NCBI GenBank assembly: GCA_963675135.1
Contig: OY776129.1
Location: 76,663,348 to 76,727,347, forward strand
From: Galeopsis tetrahit
Taxonomy: Eukaryota > Streptophyta > Magnoliopsida > Lamiales > Lamiaceae
Length of the DNA stretch: 64,000 nucleotides
Reading direction: 5' to 3'
Shown: one piece after another, positions 23,820 through 35,335 of the stretch
Layout: every line of letters begins with the position of its first letter
How positions within the stretch are numbered: position 1 is the stretch's first letter
The notes under the pieces: model-generated
What the model was told of the DNA's origin: nothing
Seen by the model: only the letters and a program-made list of their open reading frames with translations
The model's database searches: none
Program-made: the position numbers and the translations under genes

Positions 23820-25270
23820 GTAAAATTGCAAATAAAAAAATTATATTGAAAAACGTTCACAAACTAATGGTATAATTTAACAATATTAATTACTTGGATA
23901 GCAAAACAATTCATTTGGATTCCATGATTCCATCCATGAATCAATTATCCCCCTTATTTCCCAATCAATTCTACTTTTCTTTTGTGATGAAAATATGAAA
24001 ATTCATAATTCATAATTTTATTGTGTAAAAATTACAAAAATAGATGGATAGGGTAAATTTGAATAGAACAAATAAATATACGAAGATATAGGTATATAAA
24101 ACTTATTTGTCAAGGACTTTTCTTCCAAAAAAGCTCGGATGTGCTAGAAAGGAATTCCAGTTGACCCATTCCACACATACATGAACTTTTAATGTGTTTA
24201 CCTTACTAATTATCTTGGCCTTTGCTTCCTTTTTCCATTTGACATAAGACACTTCAGTCACTTGTGACTTGACAAATTCAAAGTATTTAAGTATCACTAA
24301 TTTGGTCCGTAAACTTATGACTCAACTACTGTACAAGGATATAAGGGGATAAACTTAAAAGTGGGTAGTGAATCAGAACAAGGATATAAGTGTGTATTGA
24401 TTTAATCAAGCGGGTGACAGGTGACATATTTTTCTACAAAAACGTGTAGTCTGGGACGACGCAGTAGTGACGGTGGCGGTGCATGTACCTTATGTTTTAG
24501 GATATTGCGACACGTCCACTTGTAACATTTTACACACTATTATAGTCTGTTGTCTATTCATTGCAGTTTAAAATCATACAGTAATTTTAATTATTATTTA
24601 ATTGAATTATAATTTTTCAAATAAAAAAAATTATATTGAAAACGTTCACAAAAATGGTATAATTTAACATTACTTGGATAGAAAAACAATTCATTTGGAT
24701 TCCATGAATCAATTATCCCCCTTATTTTCCAATCAATTCTATTTTTCTTTTGTGATGAAAATATGAATCTATTATTATTATTAATATTGCAACACTTTAT
24801 GTAAAATAATTTTATTGTGCAATTTTTTTGCAAGTAACAGCTAATATTATTAAATTAATATTTCTTTTGTCCATTTTTGAATTTTCACTTTTTTTTTTTT
24901 TGCCTGTTATTATTGTATTCACAATCCATACTTTATTATTTATTACCTTCAATCTTTTACTTTTTATATAAATAATTTTTAAAAAAAACCGTTTTCAATT
25001 CAAAAAGAAATTATAAAAATAGATGGATAGAATAAATTTTAATAGAACAAATAACCACTGGAATGAGAATAGACACAAAATATACAAAGATATAGGTATA
25101 TAAATAAAACTTATTTGTGAAAGAAAGGAATTCCAGTTGACCCATTCCACACATACATGAACCTTTTATTATGTGTTTACCTTACTAATTATCTTGGCCT
25201 TTGCTTTCCTTCTTCCATTTGACATAAGACACTTCAGTGACTTGACAGATTCAAGGTATCTAAGTATTTA
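23820..25270. repeat. Duplicated AT-rich block (two copies)
   Basis: Two direct copies share phrases in the same order, including AACGTTCACAAA, CATTTGGATTCCATGA, AGATATAGGTATATAAA and GGAATTCCAGTTGACCCATT. They run about 23840-24290 and about 24625-25250 and are interrupted by a fragment of the dispersed repeat (24340-24600). The conserved TATATAAA followed by long non-coding sequence could be a lost gene's promoter, but no exon is visible. Confidence 0.6.
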
Positions 25271-25424
25271 AGTCATATATGAACGAATTTTGGACCAATA
25301 TGGAGTAATATACTAACCACAACCCTCACCTAATTAATCCGAAATAAGAAGGCCTCTGATTCGGCCGTGAACAACAGTTCCTTTTCTTTTTCTCTTAATA
25401 TGAAACCTAAAAACCTTGTAATTT

Positions 25425-26035
25425 TTTTCAGTACGAGAGGATTTAAGTGTGTATTGACTTAGTCATAGTCGAGCGGTGATCTTCACATTAAAAAATGAGG
25501 GGATAAACTTTTAGTGATCTTAGTCGAGTGGTGATACAGTGAGCAGGAATAAACTTCTGTACATGATGATCTTAATCAAGCTGTGATACAGTGGTATCTT
25601 AGTCAAGCGGTGAAGGGGATAAACTTGGTGCATGTACTTTATGTTTTAGGTATGGGTTGGTCTGCTATGGACTCGAGTGCATGTTGTGCACTCTAGTCCA
25701 TGTTGCACTTTTCAGTTTTACTGACTTACACTTTTTGGTAAATGGTGTTGCACTTTTCAATTATTAAACTGTATAATAATATTTTTAGTTATAGTGACTT
25801 ACACTTTTTAGTAATATTATGTTGTATTTTTCAGTTTAATAACTTACATTTTTCTTTAGACTAGGGTGCACAACATGCACTCGAGTGCATACTAAACTTT
25901 ACCTTTAGTTATTTCACTTTTTTTTTTTATAATATTGTGTGATCACTTGCTGCTTAAATTTATACAGTAGTTTTAATTATTATTTAATTGAATTATTTTT
26001 AATATATATAAATAAGCTAGTGTAAGTCCCGCATT
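25425..26035 (+). repeat. Dispersed repeat copy 5, left part (split by the CACTA element)
   Basis: Contains GTGTGTATTGACTTAGTC and GAGCGGTGATCTT units, then a MITE (25654-25902), then the boundary-like AGCTAGTGTAAGTCCCGC directly before the CACTA insertion. The remainder continues at 35336-36330 with the usual AATATATTTTAATTTAATA block. Confidence 0.65.
25654..25902 (+). mobile_element. Palindromic-end MITE family, copy 2
   Basis: Starts GGGTTGGTCTGCTATGGAC and ends ATGCACTCGAGTGCATACTA plus about 10 bp. The flanks TTTTAGGTA and CTTTAGTTA are similar 9-mers. It is inserted in a dispersed-repeat copy. No coding frame. Confidence 0.75.
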
Positions 26036-26054
26036 CACTACAAAAAAGAGGTGT

Positions 26055-26500
26055 TTTACCGACGGTTATGCCGACGGATATTCAGTCGGTATTGGCTCTT
26101 ACCGACGGATTTTATACGTCGTCAATGAATTGGTCGGTAGTGGTTACCGACGGAAAATATGCGTCCGTCGGTATATGCCGACGGATTCCCGACGGATTCA
26201 AACCAACCCGTTTTCAAACCGGGTCGCCTATACCGACGGATTCAATTCCGTCGGCAGTCAAGCCAACCCGTTTTCAAACCAAGTTTTCAAACCGGGTCGC
26301 CTGTACCGACGGATCCCAAATCAATTTTTCGTCGGTAGATCCGTCGGTATATTTTGGACTTAAATTTTATTATTTTAATTTACCGACGGAATTTTTCGTC
26401 GGTAAGTATTAATTTTTTTAAAAAAAAACGATATTCCGTCGGCTCGCCCGTCGGTATTACCGACGCTAAACCGACGGAATAGTCCGTCGGTAAGTACCAA
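26055..26500. repeat. CACTA left subterminal repeat array
   Basis: About twenty copies, in both orientations, of a 9-bp motif ACCGACGGA or its complement, some joined as TCCGTCGGTA...TACCGACGGA hairpins. In studied En/Spm elements such arrays bind the TNPA protein and are required for transposition; here that role is inferred from position and pattern. Confidence 0.85.
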
Positions 26501-26509
26501 AAATTTAAA

Positions 26510-27690
26510 AAAAAAATTTATTTGCGATCGGGATCCGACCCGATCAAAATTGCTTAAATAATTCAATACACGATCAAAATTGCTTAAATAATTCAATACA
26601 CAAATCTACATTACATCCAACAGAATAAACAAAATCGTCGTCCTTTGCTTGAGCAAACAACAAAAACTTGATGATGTAGACCAGAGTGCTAAGGCATCGA
26701 ATGGTGTTCCGGAATTGGCAGAGGATCGATCAAGTAAGAAGCAAATAGAATTTTGCTGCTAATTATGACAACTATACCCCTCACTAGAATGTTTGAAAAA
26801 GCTCTGTGAAATATTAAAACAACGTAGTAAACATTAACAAAAACTTATATGAGAAATAATTTAACAAGAATGTGAGTATATTAATACGTACCGTGGAGTA
26901 TATTAAATTGTCCTTACGCTGACTCGACTGCATCCCTGCCATTTCAAAATCAATTCCAAAGAATCAAGATTCAATTGTCATTTTATATATTTAAACATAA
27001 ATTAAATTATCATAAAAATTGAACATACCTCAACAGAGATCAAGTAACTTCATTAGGCTCGCATAGTTTCGGTCATGCTGGTAGTTCAAAGATAAGAGAT
27101 TTAGAGTACAATAAATAAATCAATAATTCAAATTTGTTAAGGCTTTTCTTTTTTTCTTTTTAATTTGTGTTTGCAAGGGATAGAATAATTTTTTTTTTAA
27201 GTCGTTCCCTCAAAGCTTTTTTAAAAACAGATTAAATGTTAGAAAAGAAATCGGACACAATAAAATTTTCGAACAAATACAAAAAAAATTCAAAACCCTA
27301 ATTTTTTTTGACTTTACCCCAAAAAATTTCAAAAAAAAAAAATCACACATAAAAACTGAAAAATAATCGAAAATTATTCCAGAAAAGAATCAAATATTTG
27401 GAAAATATCTTCAAAAAAAATACTAAAAAATGGATAAATAATTGGGTAGAAAATAGGAAAGAAGAAAAAATCTCAAATCAAAACAAAAAGAACATGTTCA
27501 TCTTCTACCATACATCCAAATATAAAACTAAAAAAATAAAGAAGGGATGTGCTCACCTGACTTGGACGGCGGCGTGTCGGGGAGGGACGGTAGGGTGTCG
27601 CGGACGGTGGGGATGGGCGAACGGTCGCAGCGAGGACGGCCGGAGAAGGGGGTGGCGCCGCTGCGAACGTGGGCAAGGGGCAGCATGTGG
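26510..27690. other. CACTA internal non-coding DNA
   Basis: AT-rich interior of the transposon. It includes the repeated phrase GATCAAAATTGCTTAAATAA (twice near 26543 and 26574) and poly-A runs. No frame with support. Confidence 0.5.
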
Positions 27691-27870
27691 CGGAGGAGAC
27701 GGTCGGAGTGAGGGAGAGGGAGAGGGAGAGACATAGAGAGAGACGGTCGGAGTGGCGGAGGAGACGGTCGGAGTGGGGGAGAGGGAGAGGGAGAGACATA
27801 GAGAGAGACGGTCGGAGTGGCGGAGGAGACGGTCGGAGTGGGGGAGAGGGAGAGACATAGAGAGAGGGAT
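27690..27870. repeat. GA-rich tandem repeat, about 65-bp unit
   Basis: Units anchored on ACATAGAGAG at 27731, 27796 and 27855, separated by GACGGTCGGAGTGG phrases and GAGAGG runs. This array creates long Arg/Ser/Leu-rich chance frames on both strands. Confidence 0.8.
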
Positions 27871-27920
27871 GGAAAATACGCGTGAAATGAGAGAAAGTTA
27901 CATTTATATTCGGAAATGGC

Positions 27921-28140
27921 GACGGATATTTCGGTCGGCTTTGGCTCGTTGCCGTTAGCGACGGAAATGGCGACGGATATTTCGGTCGGCTTTGGCTCGT
28001 TGCCGTTAGCGACTGAAATGGCGACGGATATTTCGGTCGGCTTTGGCTCGTTGCCGTTAGCGACGGAAATGGCGACGGATATTTCGGTCGGCTTTGGCTC
28101 GTTGCCGTTAGCGACAGAAATGGCGACGGATATGTTCCGT
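27921..28140. repeat. Tandem repeat, 51 bp x 4 plus a partial unit
   Basis: Units start at 27921, 27972, 28023, 28074 and (partial) 28125, each opening GACGGATATTTCGGTCGG. The period is a multiple of three, so repeated 17-residue peptides appear on both strands without implying a gene. It carries the GACGGA core of the element's subterminal motif. Confidence 0.9.
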
Positions 28141-28297
28141 CGCCATTGGATTTTTATAACCAAATGATAAATAATTAAATTATAAGTTAATTAATAAAAT
28201 AACCAAATGATAAATAATTAAATTATAAGTTATAACCGAATGATAAATAATGAAATCTTATAAATTGTACAAAATAAAATAGCTAGGTTACATTAAT

Positions 28298-30510
28298 TTA
28301 ATATTCATCTTCATCTTCGTCTTCGTCTTCATTTTCATTATTTGCCACATCTTCCTCTTCCTCCTCATCTTCTTCATCCTCATCTTCTTCATCCCCCCCC
28401 CTCGTCATGTTCATCCTCCTCCTCATGTCCACTATCGTTTTCAATAACAATCAATTGTGGATTTGCAGCCGTCAAGTCTACCGAAAGATTAAAATCTCCC
28501 GCAAACACTTCAGTTTGATATTTACCTGTACGGGTATCCTGTTCCAAGCCTTTGGATATTTACCTGTACGGGTATCCTGTTCCAACTCATCACGGCGACA
28601 GATAGTGTTCAACTCTTCCCTGGACTTTGGAGTATCTTTCGTCTTGCCTTCTGTGTTCATGATTGTGTGAAACACATTGTCAAACACATTCTTCTCAATG
28701 TGCATGACATCCAAATTGTGTCGGAGCAATAGTGAACTCCAATATGGCAAGTCCCAAAAAATATCATTTTTCTTCCAGTTACCAGGGATTCCTTTGTTGT
28801 GTTCTTGTGCATTTTCCTCCGTAGTTTTTTTCAAACCCGTCCACTCAATCTCATGTAACAGACTTTGTCCTGTACGATTAATAAATGTTAGAATAAATGT
28901 AACCCAAAAAAACATGTTAAAATAAATGTATAAAATACCATTTCGAAGGGGCGGTCGATTGTTTGTGACTGTTGTATTCTTCGTGAAGTCCACCTTATTC
29001 CTTCGAAATGGATGATCTCGAGGTAAAAACCTTCGGTGATTATCGAACCATGAAACTTTTCTACTCTTCGGGAGACTGAAAGCTTCAGAATATTTCATAC
29101 AATACGGACAAGCTTGCTTTCCGGCTGTACTCCACCCGGACAACATAGCATATGCAGGAAAGTCGCTAATGGTCCACAATAAAGCAGCACGCATCGTGAA
29201 GTTCTGTTTCCTAGAAACATCATACGTTTGGACTCCGTTATCCCATAGGAAGATCAAGTCTTTAATAAGAGGCTGGAGATAAACATCAAGTTTATGCTTT
29301 GAATTCGACGGACCAGGCACCAATACAGTCAGAAACATTGTTTGAGGTTTCATGCACATCCATGGAGGTAGATTATACGGAGTCAGTATCACCGGCCACA
29401 AAGAATACTTCTTTCCATAACTCTCAAACGGTGCAAAACCATCAGTACTCAAGCCTAATCTCACATTCCTCGGTTCACAAGCAAATCCTGGAAACACGTT
29501 ATCAAGGTGTTTCCAGGCTTCAGAGTCGGACGGATGTCTCATATCCCCAGCCTCAGTATCTTCAGAATTTCTTGCATGCCACGTCATGTGTTGAGCTGTA
29601 GCACTAGATTGAAACAATCTCATTAAACGAGGAATGATAGGAAGATAATACATCCTCTTATGTGGCACTTTCTTTTTTGTCTTGCTCGATTGACCACCTG
29701 GTCCCTTCCGTCGTGGCTCTTTGTACCGGGGATGGCCACACATTCTACACATAAGAAGATCGCTATCGTCATCACCCAGTATAACATGCAACCATTCACA
29801 CAACAATCAATCTTCTCAACCGGCAAACCCATATTCTTCATCAGTTGTTTGCTCTGATGAAACGTCGTAGGTACTTTATTATCGACAGGACAAATCTCAC
29901 TGCATAATTGTGTCATTTGCTCATATGCTCTGTTAGATAGCTTATTCTCCGTCTTGATAGCCATAAGTCGAGCATTAAATGACAACTGAGAATGAGAATC
30001 ACACCCTGGGTACAAATCTTGATCGACTAATTTGAGCATCTCATAAAACTGAAATGCTTCATCCGTTGGTTCCTCCTCTATATTTGACATACCGGCTTCC
30101 ATCACCATTGTTTGATACATATCGGGTTCTTCCACCCCAAACTATTGATCGTTACTGGTGCCGACATGCTCAACGTGTACTGGTTGTTCATAAATTGCAG
30201 TAGTGTAATAGTACAAGACTTGATCAAAATTATAAGGCCACCGTTGTTCGCCATGACTTGTCCAATTATAGTAATTATCAACGAACCCATTCATAACAAC
30301 GTGGCATAAGACTTCATCAATGCTTTTAAATGATCTATTCTTACATTTCTTAGCATTACACGGATACCTAATACAATCCTCAGACATGTAATGTGGGTGT
30401 AGCTTTGCAAATTCAACAAATGACACGAGTTTATCATAAAATTCAACATTCACATTTCCTAAAACGAGCCTAGGAGTACAATACATCCACCGACGATCCG
30501 GCAAATCCAT
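28298..30510 (-). pseudogene. tnp2-type CACTA transposase (TNPD-like), broken
   Basis: The start at 30510 gives the transposase-associated N-terminus (MDLPDRRWMY..., conserved YPCNAKKCKN). The tnp2 region follows with GCDSHSQLSFNARLM, PVEKIDCCVNGCML, CRMCGHPRYKE, the LRLGLSTDG-type motif, CPYCMKYSEAF and NLDVMHIEKNVFDN. An intron probably lies near 28865-28945 (GTATTTTATA...TACAG). Damage is visible. There is an in-frame TAG at 30142-30144, and a one-base frameshift near 29775 within the ...CMLYW/DDDSD segment. A 38-bp tandem duplication at 28514-28590 shifts the frame. The following DUF4218/DUF4216-like part is missing, with the sequence jumping to an acidic Glu/Asp tail that ends near 28298 and contains a run of nine C. 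No full transposase can be made. Confidence 0.85.
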
Positions 30511-30764
30511 CTGTTAAACAATTTGACCAAATTAAAATTACACACTAAAAATTAAACACTAAAAGTAAAAACTATGTAGTAAAATTACACACTAAAAAAT
30601 TAAACACCAAATTAAAATTACACACTGAAAATTAAACTATGTACACTTAATTAATAGAAAAACATACCTTAAATTTTCGCTCCAATCCAAATTTTTCCCT
30701 TAATTTTTTGCTCCACTCCAAAATTTTCGCGTGTTTTGAGGTTCTGGATCATTTTTCAATACTA

Positions 30765-30990
30765 CATGCCGACGGAAATGTCAGTCCGTCGGTATATCGC
30801 GCGCCTAAATTCCGTCGGTATTGACAATACCGACGGATAATTTCAGTCGGTACCAACGATTTCAAATGCATGTCAAATCAGTCAGATTCCGTTGAACAAA
30901 TTTCAGCCGGTATTTACATTGCCGACGAAAATTATCCGTCGGCATTGAACATGTGTCTATACCGACGGAATACCTTTCCATCGGTAAAAG
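30765..30990. promoter_or_regulatory. Internal cluster of CACTA terminal motifs between divergent genes
   Basis: Several ACCGACGGA / TCCGTCGGTA copies, including hairpin pairs, lie in the 583-bp gap between the tnp2 start (30510, minus) and the GRF gene start (31094, plus). The same motif otherwise clusters only at the two element ends. It may be a shared, TNPA-responsive promoter or the relic of a nested end. Confidence 0.6.
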
Positions 30991-31093
30991 ACGCGTATAA
31001 AAAAAATTAAAATGCGCATTCTTAACACTCCAACCACACTCAAAACAACCTACTTCTTCACAAACATCAAAAAATAAAAAAATACAGAAACTC

Positions 31094-31534
31094 ATGTCTT
31101 CATCTTCGGCATCCATGAAAATTGTGGTATGCCATTGTGGAAAAGAAGCTCGTGTGTGCATGTCGAAGCAAGAAAAAAGCAGAGGTAGACTATTTTATAC
31201 TTGCCCAGATTCACTAAATGGTTCTGGATGCTCCTTTTTTGTTTGGGCCGATGAAAACGAAATTCACGGACAAGGAACGAGTTCACACGGAATGTTTCCG
31301 GGCATGATGAGGAGAATTGACTCACTTTTGCTTGAAAATCAAGAGCTCAACAACAAGTTGAATCATGCGCAACTAGTTGGGGATATGTATAAGGATACAT
31401 CTGACCAACTAACCTCAGAATTAGGATTTGAAGCTGGAAAAGTTGAAGAGCTAAAGAAGCAGAGGAACTTTCTTATTGTGGTCATAGTATTCTGTGTTCT
31501 ACCCTATGTGTTCAAGTTTATAGGTTGGATGTAA
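31094..31534 (+). CDS. GRF-type zinc finger protein with coiled coil and C-terminal membrane segment
   Basis: Single-exon frame of 146 residues inside the CACTA element, transcribed away from tnp2. Residues about 8-50 form a GRF zinc finger: CHCG, then GRLFYTCP, a further Cys, and FFVWADE. GRF fingers bind single-stranded or structured nucleic acid in proteins such as TOP3A and APEX2. Residues about 72-122 are charged and heptad-like (coiled coil), and the C-terminus (about 124-143) is a hydrophobic segment FLIVVIVFCVLPYVF, so the protein is probably tail-anchored. The frame is undamaged, in contrast to tnp2. The start ATG is preceded by an A-rich leader. Small GRF-coiled-coil-membrane proteins are frequent in plant genomes; here the gene is transposon cargo and its job is unknown. 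Confidence 0.75.
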   Translation: MSSSSASMKIVVCHCGKEARVCMSKQEKSRGRLFYTCPDSLNGSGCSFFVWADENEIHGQGTSSHGMFPGMMRRIDSLLLENQELNNKLNHAQLVGDMYKDTSDQLTSELGFEAGKVEELKKQRNFLIVVIVFCVLPYVFKFIGWM

Positions 31535-31977
31535 TCCTAAGTTTATGTCTCTAATATGTATTGCTAAGTTTATGTAATGCTAAGTGTATGCATGTAATGT
31601 AACCACAACAACAACCTTTCTTCAAGGCAATTTTCAATGAAAATGTTGTTTATCTATCACATAGAGTCTCCCATCACATTCACATTCACATAAACACAAA
31701 CATGAAAAAACAGAGTACATTCAAACATAAATGAAGATCCAATACAGATCACATCCAAAATCACACATAAAACATAACTAAAATTAATATACACATTCTT
31801 AACACATAAAACACACATAACTAAAATTAAACAACTAATACTTAAACATAAAAGTAAATAGTTCAACAATAATGCAGATAAAAATAAATAGTTCTACAAG
31901 ACATAAAAGTAAATAGTTCTACGAGACATAAAAATAAAATTGTTCAACAGAAATAAAAAATAAAATTGTTCAAAGAC

Positions 31978-33630
31978 TCATGGACCAAAGATAAACATAT
32001 CAAGGCCATCATGGTCGCCAACGAACTGCTGACCCAGATCGATGTCATCATCCTGCTGCATGGTCGGGACATAGTCTGAGGAGGCTGGGGTGGCTGAGGA
32101 GGCTGGGGGGGCGCCTGGGGGAACAGACGCCGTCGGTAGAGGAGCTTGCATGGTTCTCTGATAAACCTCCTCGATCCTCTCGTCCGACCACCCCATCTCT
32201 CGACCCATATTCACATGCATCACATGCATGAAATGGTTGAATTGTGCCATCGTCACATCAGGAGTTGGGGTGGAAGATACGGAACCCTGCGATGCCGTCT
32301 GGGACGGACCAGCGCCGGACCTGACATCAGCGCTCATACGACCAAGGCCCAGAACTCGTCTGCGGGTGGTGGGGGCAACTTCCAAATAAGCCTGGTCCAC
32401 CTCCTCGACTGTAGGGGCACTGCTGGTTCCGACTTGAGTAGGGTCGACTTGAGTTCCGATCTCGGCCATCCTCCGGTTCATCTCCAACTACATAATTAAT
32501 AATTTTAAATTAATAGAATAAATTATAAAAAATCTATTTAATTAAACAATTTTATTACTTACGTGGAGGTTAGTTGTGCGCCCGTATGTGGATTGCTGTG
32601 TATCAGCATTAAACGGATGAGCAATGCTCATCCGGTCCAAGTGAGTGGGTACACGCCCCGTATCCCGTTCCTAATAATTAAATTTATGTATTATATATAT
32701 TAAATATATAATTAAATTTATTGAAATTAATTAAAAAATTAATAAACACTTATAATGACCATCGACTGCTCAAGGATGGACCGGGCTCCAGTCCGATGCC
32801 TGGACATCCCACCCCCAACGTCGGATCTCCGGTTGGCCTTAGCAATCTCACACTTCCTGATGTACGCAGGATCCAGCCACTCCCTCGTCAATGAATCCCA
32901 CAACACAACATCATTATCATCCTTACCCAAGCTCTGCGTCGTCCCATCGCTCCGCCATGCCATTCTCCATTCGTACATTAAATCCTTATACCGCTCTTGC
33001 GCCGATTTACAGAAATACTTGAACATAGCCTGGTCTGAGTACATATTCCGATCCCAAGTGGTTTGTTTCTGCACATATAATAAATTGTTTATTATTGAAC
33101 AAATTAACAAACATTAATTAAATAATTAAGTAATTAATTACTACCTGAAATTCCTCGAAGTACGCCAACTTTTTTTTTTTTGGGACCTTCGACCAGGTAA
33201 TTGCACCCGCAGAGATCGGTAAAGAGCCAAAAGCAATCGTGCAAGCCCTGGAGACCTCGTTACCAGGTAACAATCTGTGACATTAATTAACAAACAAAAC
33301 ACATTATAAATTAAAACGAGTGCGAAATTAATTAATTATTAAACAATAAAAGTATTTAATTACTTACACTCCTCCATCTGTAGCCCAAATGCGCTCCCGG
33401 CCATCCCGAGCAGGAACAACAGGATGGTCCCGGACAGACGAATGAGACGACGGCTGATCAGGCGACGGGTGTGGAATGGGTGGCGGAGGCGACGATAATG
33501 GTGTTTGTGGCAGTGTAGGCGCCGGCGCCTCGGGTCTAAGTTTCGATCGACTCTTCCTCGATCGGCTACGTGACCCGGAGGCCCCGTGAGATCCCGAGCC
33601 ACCAGAGGCACCAGCACCATTTCCAGTCAT
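31978..33630 (-). pseudogene. TNPA-like protein (plant Ptta/En/Spm transposase family), one-base frame error
   Basis: Five exons on the minus strand: about 33368-33630, 33145-33284, 32760-33068, 32563-32670 and 31978-32487. The product starts with a Gly/Ser/Arg- and Pro-rich low-complexity region. The conserved Ptta/En/Spm domain follows (TTWDRNMYSDQ..., KSAQERYKDLMYEWR, EWLDPAYIRKCEIAKANRRS, HRTGARS, TGRVPTHLDRM). A less conserved acidic C-terminus ends FIFGP. TNPA proteins bind the subterminal repeats and assist TNPD. Exon 2 is one base too long for its phase: its run of twelve A (33170-33181 as T on plus) needs eleven to keep the downstream frame. This could be a true mutation, polymerase slippage or a sequencing error, so the gene may be intact. 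Confidence 0.7.
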
Positions 33631-33639
33631 CTATTTAAT

Positions 33640-34740
33640 TTAAACATTTAAATTAATAAATTATATATATAATACTAATTAATTAATAATAAATTTCTTA
33701 ATTTAATAAAAAACAATAATCTAATAAATTAAAATTTAATCCCTAAATAATAACCTATTTTAATCAATAATAACCTATTTTAATAAATAATTTTTTATTC
33801 AATCAACAATAACTTATTTTAATAACTAATTTCCTATTTTATTCAACAATAACTAATTTCCTATTTTATTCAACAATAACTAATTTATTCAATAATTTCC
33901 AATTTTAATTAACAATTTTCTATTTTAATTAACAATCTATAACCTAATAAATTTAGTAACAATTTTTTCTAACTTTAAAATAACAATTTCCTAATATAAT
34001 TAACAAAGCCCCTAATTTAATCAATAATTTCATAATTAGTAAATCAACAATATTAATCAATAATTTTTTATTCAATAACCTATTTTAATAAATAATTTTT
34101 TACTCAATCAACAATACCTAATTTAATCAATAATAACCTATTTTAATAAATAATTTCCTATTTTATTCAACAATAACTAATTTCCTATTTTATTCAACAA
34201 TAACTAATTTATTCAATAATTTCCAATTTTAATTAACAATCTATAACCTAATAAATTTAGTAACAATTTTTTCTAACTTTAAAATAACAATTTCCTAATA
34301 TAATTAACAAAGCCCCTAATTTAATCAATAATTTAATAATTAGTAAATCAACAATATTAATCGAGCTAATTATAACTTACAATATCATAATTTAATTATG
34401 TAATTAACTCCACTCCAACGTATATGCAAATTAAACAATAATATCAACTATATATATAACATCAATTATGCAAAACATGCAATATCGATCTTAACAAATC
34501 ACATTAATTTATTATAAATAACTATATACATCAACTAGCTCTATATAGGCAATTATCCACTTACAATATCAACTAATTAATTAGATATATCAACTACATA
34601 CATTCAAAATAATTAACTATATACATCAACTACAAACAATTTCATATGAATCTATATAACAATTTAAATTAACACATGCAATTTAATTCATAATTATAGG
34701 CAATACAAATACAATATAACTTAAAAATTAATTACTAACA
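33640..34740. repeat. AT-rich internal repeat of the CACTA element
   Basis: Non-coding, made mostly of AATAACCTATTTTAAT / TCAACAATAACTAATTT phrases. A block of about 190-200 bp is present twice (about 33834-34033 and 34150-34344), recognisable by AACAATCTATAACCTAAT and AACAAAGCCCCTAATTTAAT. Confidence 0.75.
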
Positions 34741-34933
34741 AATTAAGAAAGCGTACCGTATAGATTTTCTAATCGAGTTGAGAGAACACCTCGACAGAGC
34801 CTCTTCTTCGCGCAATAGAGGAGATAGAAATAGGAAGGAGGGATCGAGGAGGGAGGAGGCAGGGGGGCTTTCTTTCTCTCGAAAGAGAAAGAAAGTAATC
34901 TGTTCTTCAGTTTATATACAAAAAAAATTGCCT

Positions 34934-35331
34934 TTACCGACGGAAATTTCCGTCGGTAATGACCAGATTTAATTTTGGGAGTCGATAAAGAGGCGGTTAG
35001 TTAATGCGGGTCGGTTACCGACGGAAATTTCCGTCGGTAATGACCACATTTAATTTTGGGAGTCGATCAAGAGGCGGTTAGTTAATGCGGGTCGGTTACC
35101 GACGGAAATTTACAATACCGACTGAAAAATCCGTCGGCCGGTGACCCAAAAACGACACCGTGTAGAGAGTTCTGAGTGTCCGTCGGCATATCCGTCGTCA
35201 TTCCGTCCGGAAAGCCGACGGAAATTGAATTCCGTCGGCAGAGTCTTCTGACTTTGAATTCCGTCGGTACAGCCATCGGAAAGGTAATCCGTCGGTATAC
35301 GTCCGTCGGCAAAAACGAGCGTTTTTGTAGT
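34934..35331. repeat. CACTA right subterminal array with 81-bp tandem units
   Basis: Units starting at 34934, 35015 and 35096 repeat every 81 bp. Each opens with half-site TTACCGACGGAAA, and in the first two units this is followed at once by its complement, giving a 26-bp perfect palindrome. Further TCCGTCGG copies reach the terminus. Confidence 0.85.
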
Positions 35332-35335
35332 GATT

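Larger units (their letters stand above)
26036..35332 (-). mobile_element. CACTA (En/Spm) transposon, 9.3 kb, complete ends
   Basis: The left terminus CACTACAAAAAAG and the right terminus, complement CACTACAAAAACG, share 11 bases. The 3-bp duplication ATT is present at 26033-26035 and 35333-35335, exactly as expected for CACTA elements. Both ends are packed with ACCGACGGA / TCCGTCGGT subterminal repeats. Inside are a tnp2-type transposase (minus, broken), a TNPA-like Ptta/En/Spm gene (minus) and a GRF zinc-finger gene (plus). The element interrupts a copy of the local dispersed repeat, whose halves resume on each side. With tnp2 disabled it would need a transposase supplied elsewhere. Confidence 0.95.

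Noticed and set aside
27398..28167. Repetitive Ser/Pro/Leu and Glu/Arg frames
   Set aside because: They are translations of the 65-bp and 51-bp tandem arrays; period multiples of three or GA runs keep frames open by chance.
28407..31325. Plus-strand and minus-strand frames opposite tnp2 and the GRF gene
   Set aside because: These are antisense shadows of the transposase and GRF coding sequence, without family motifs.
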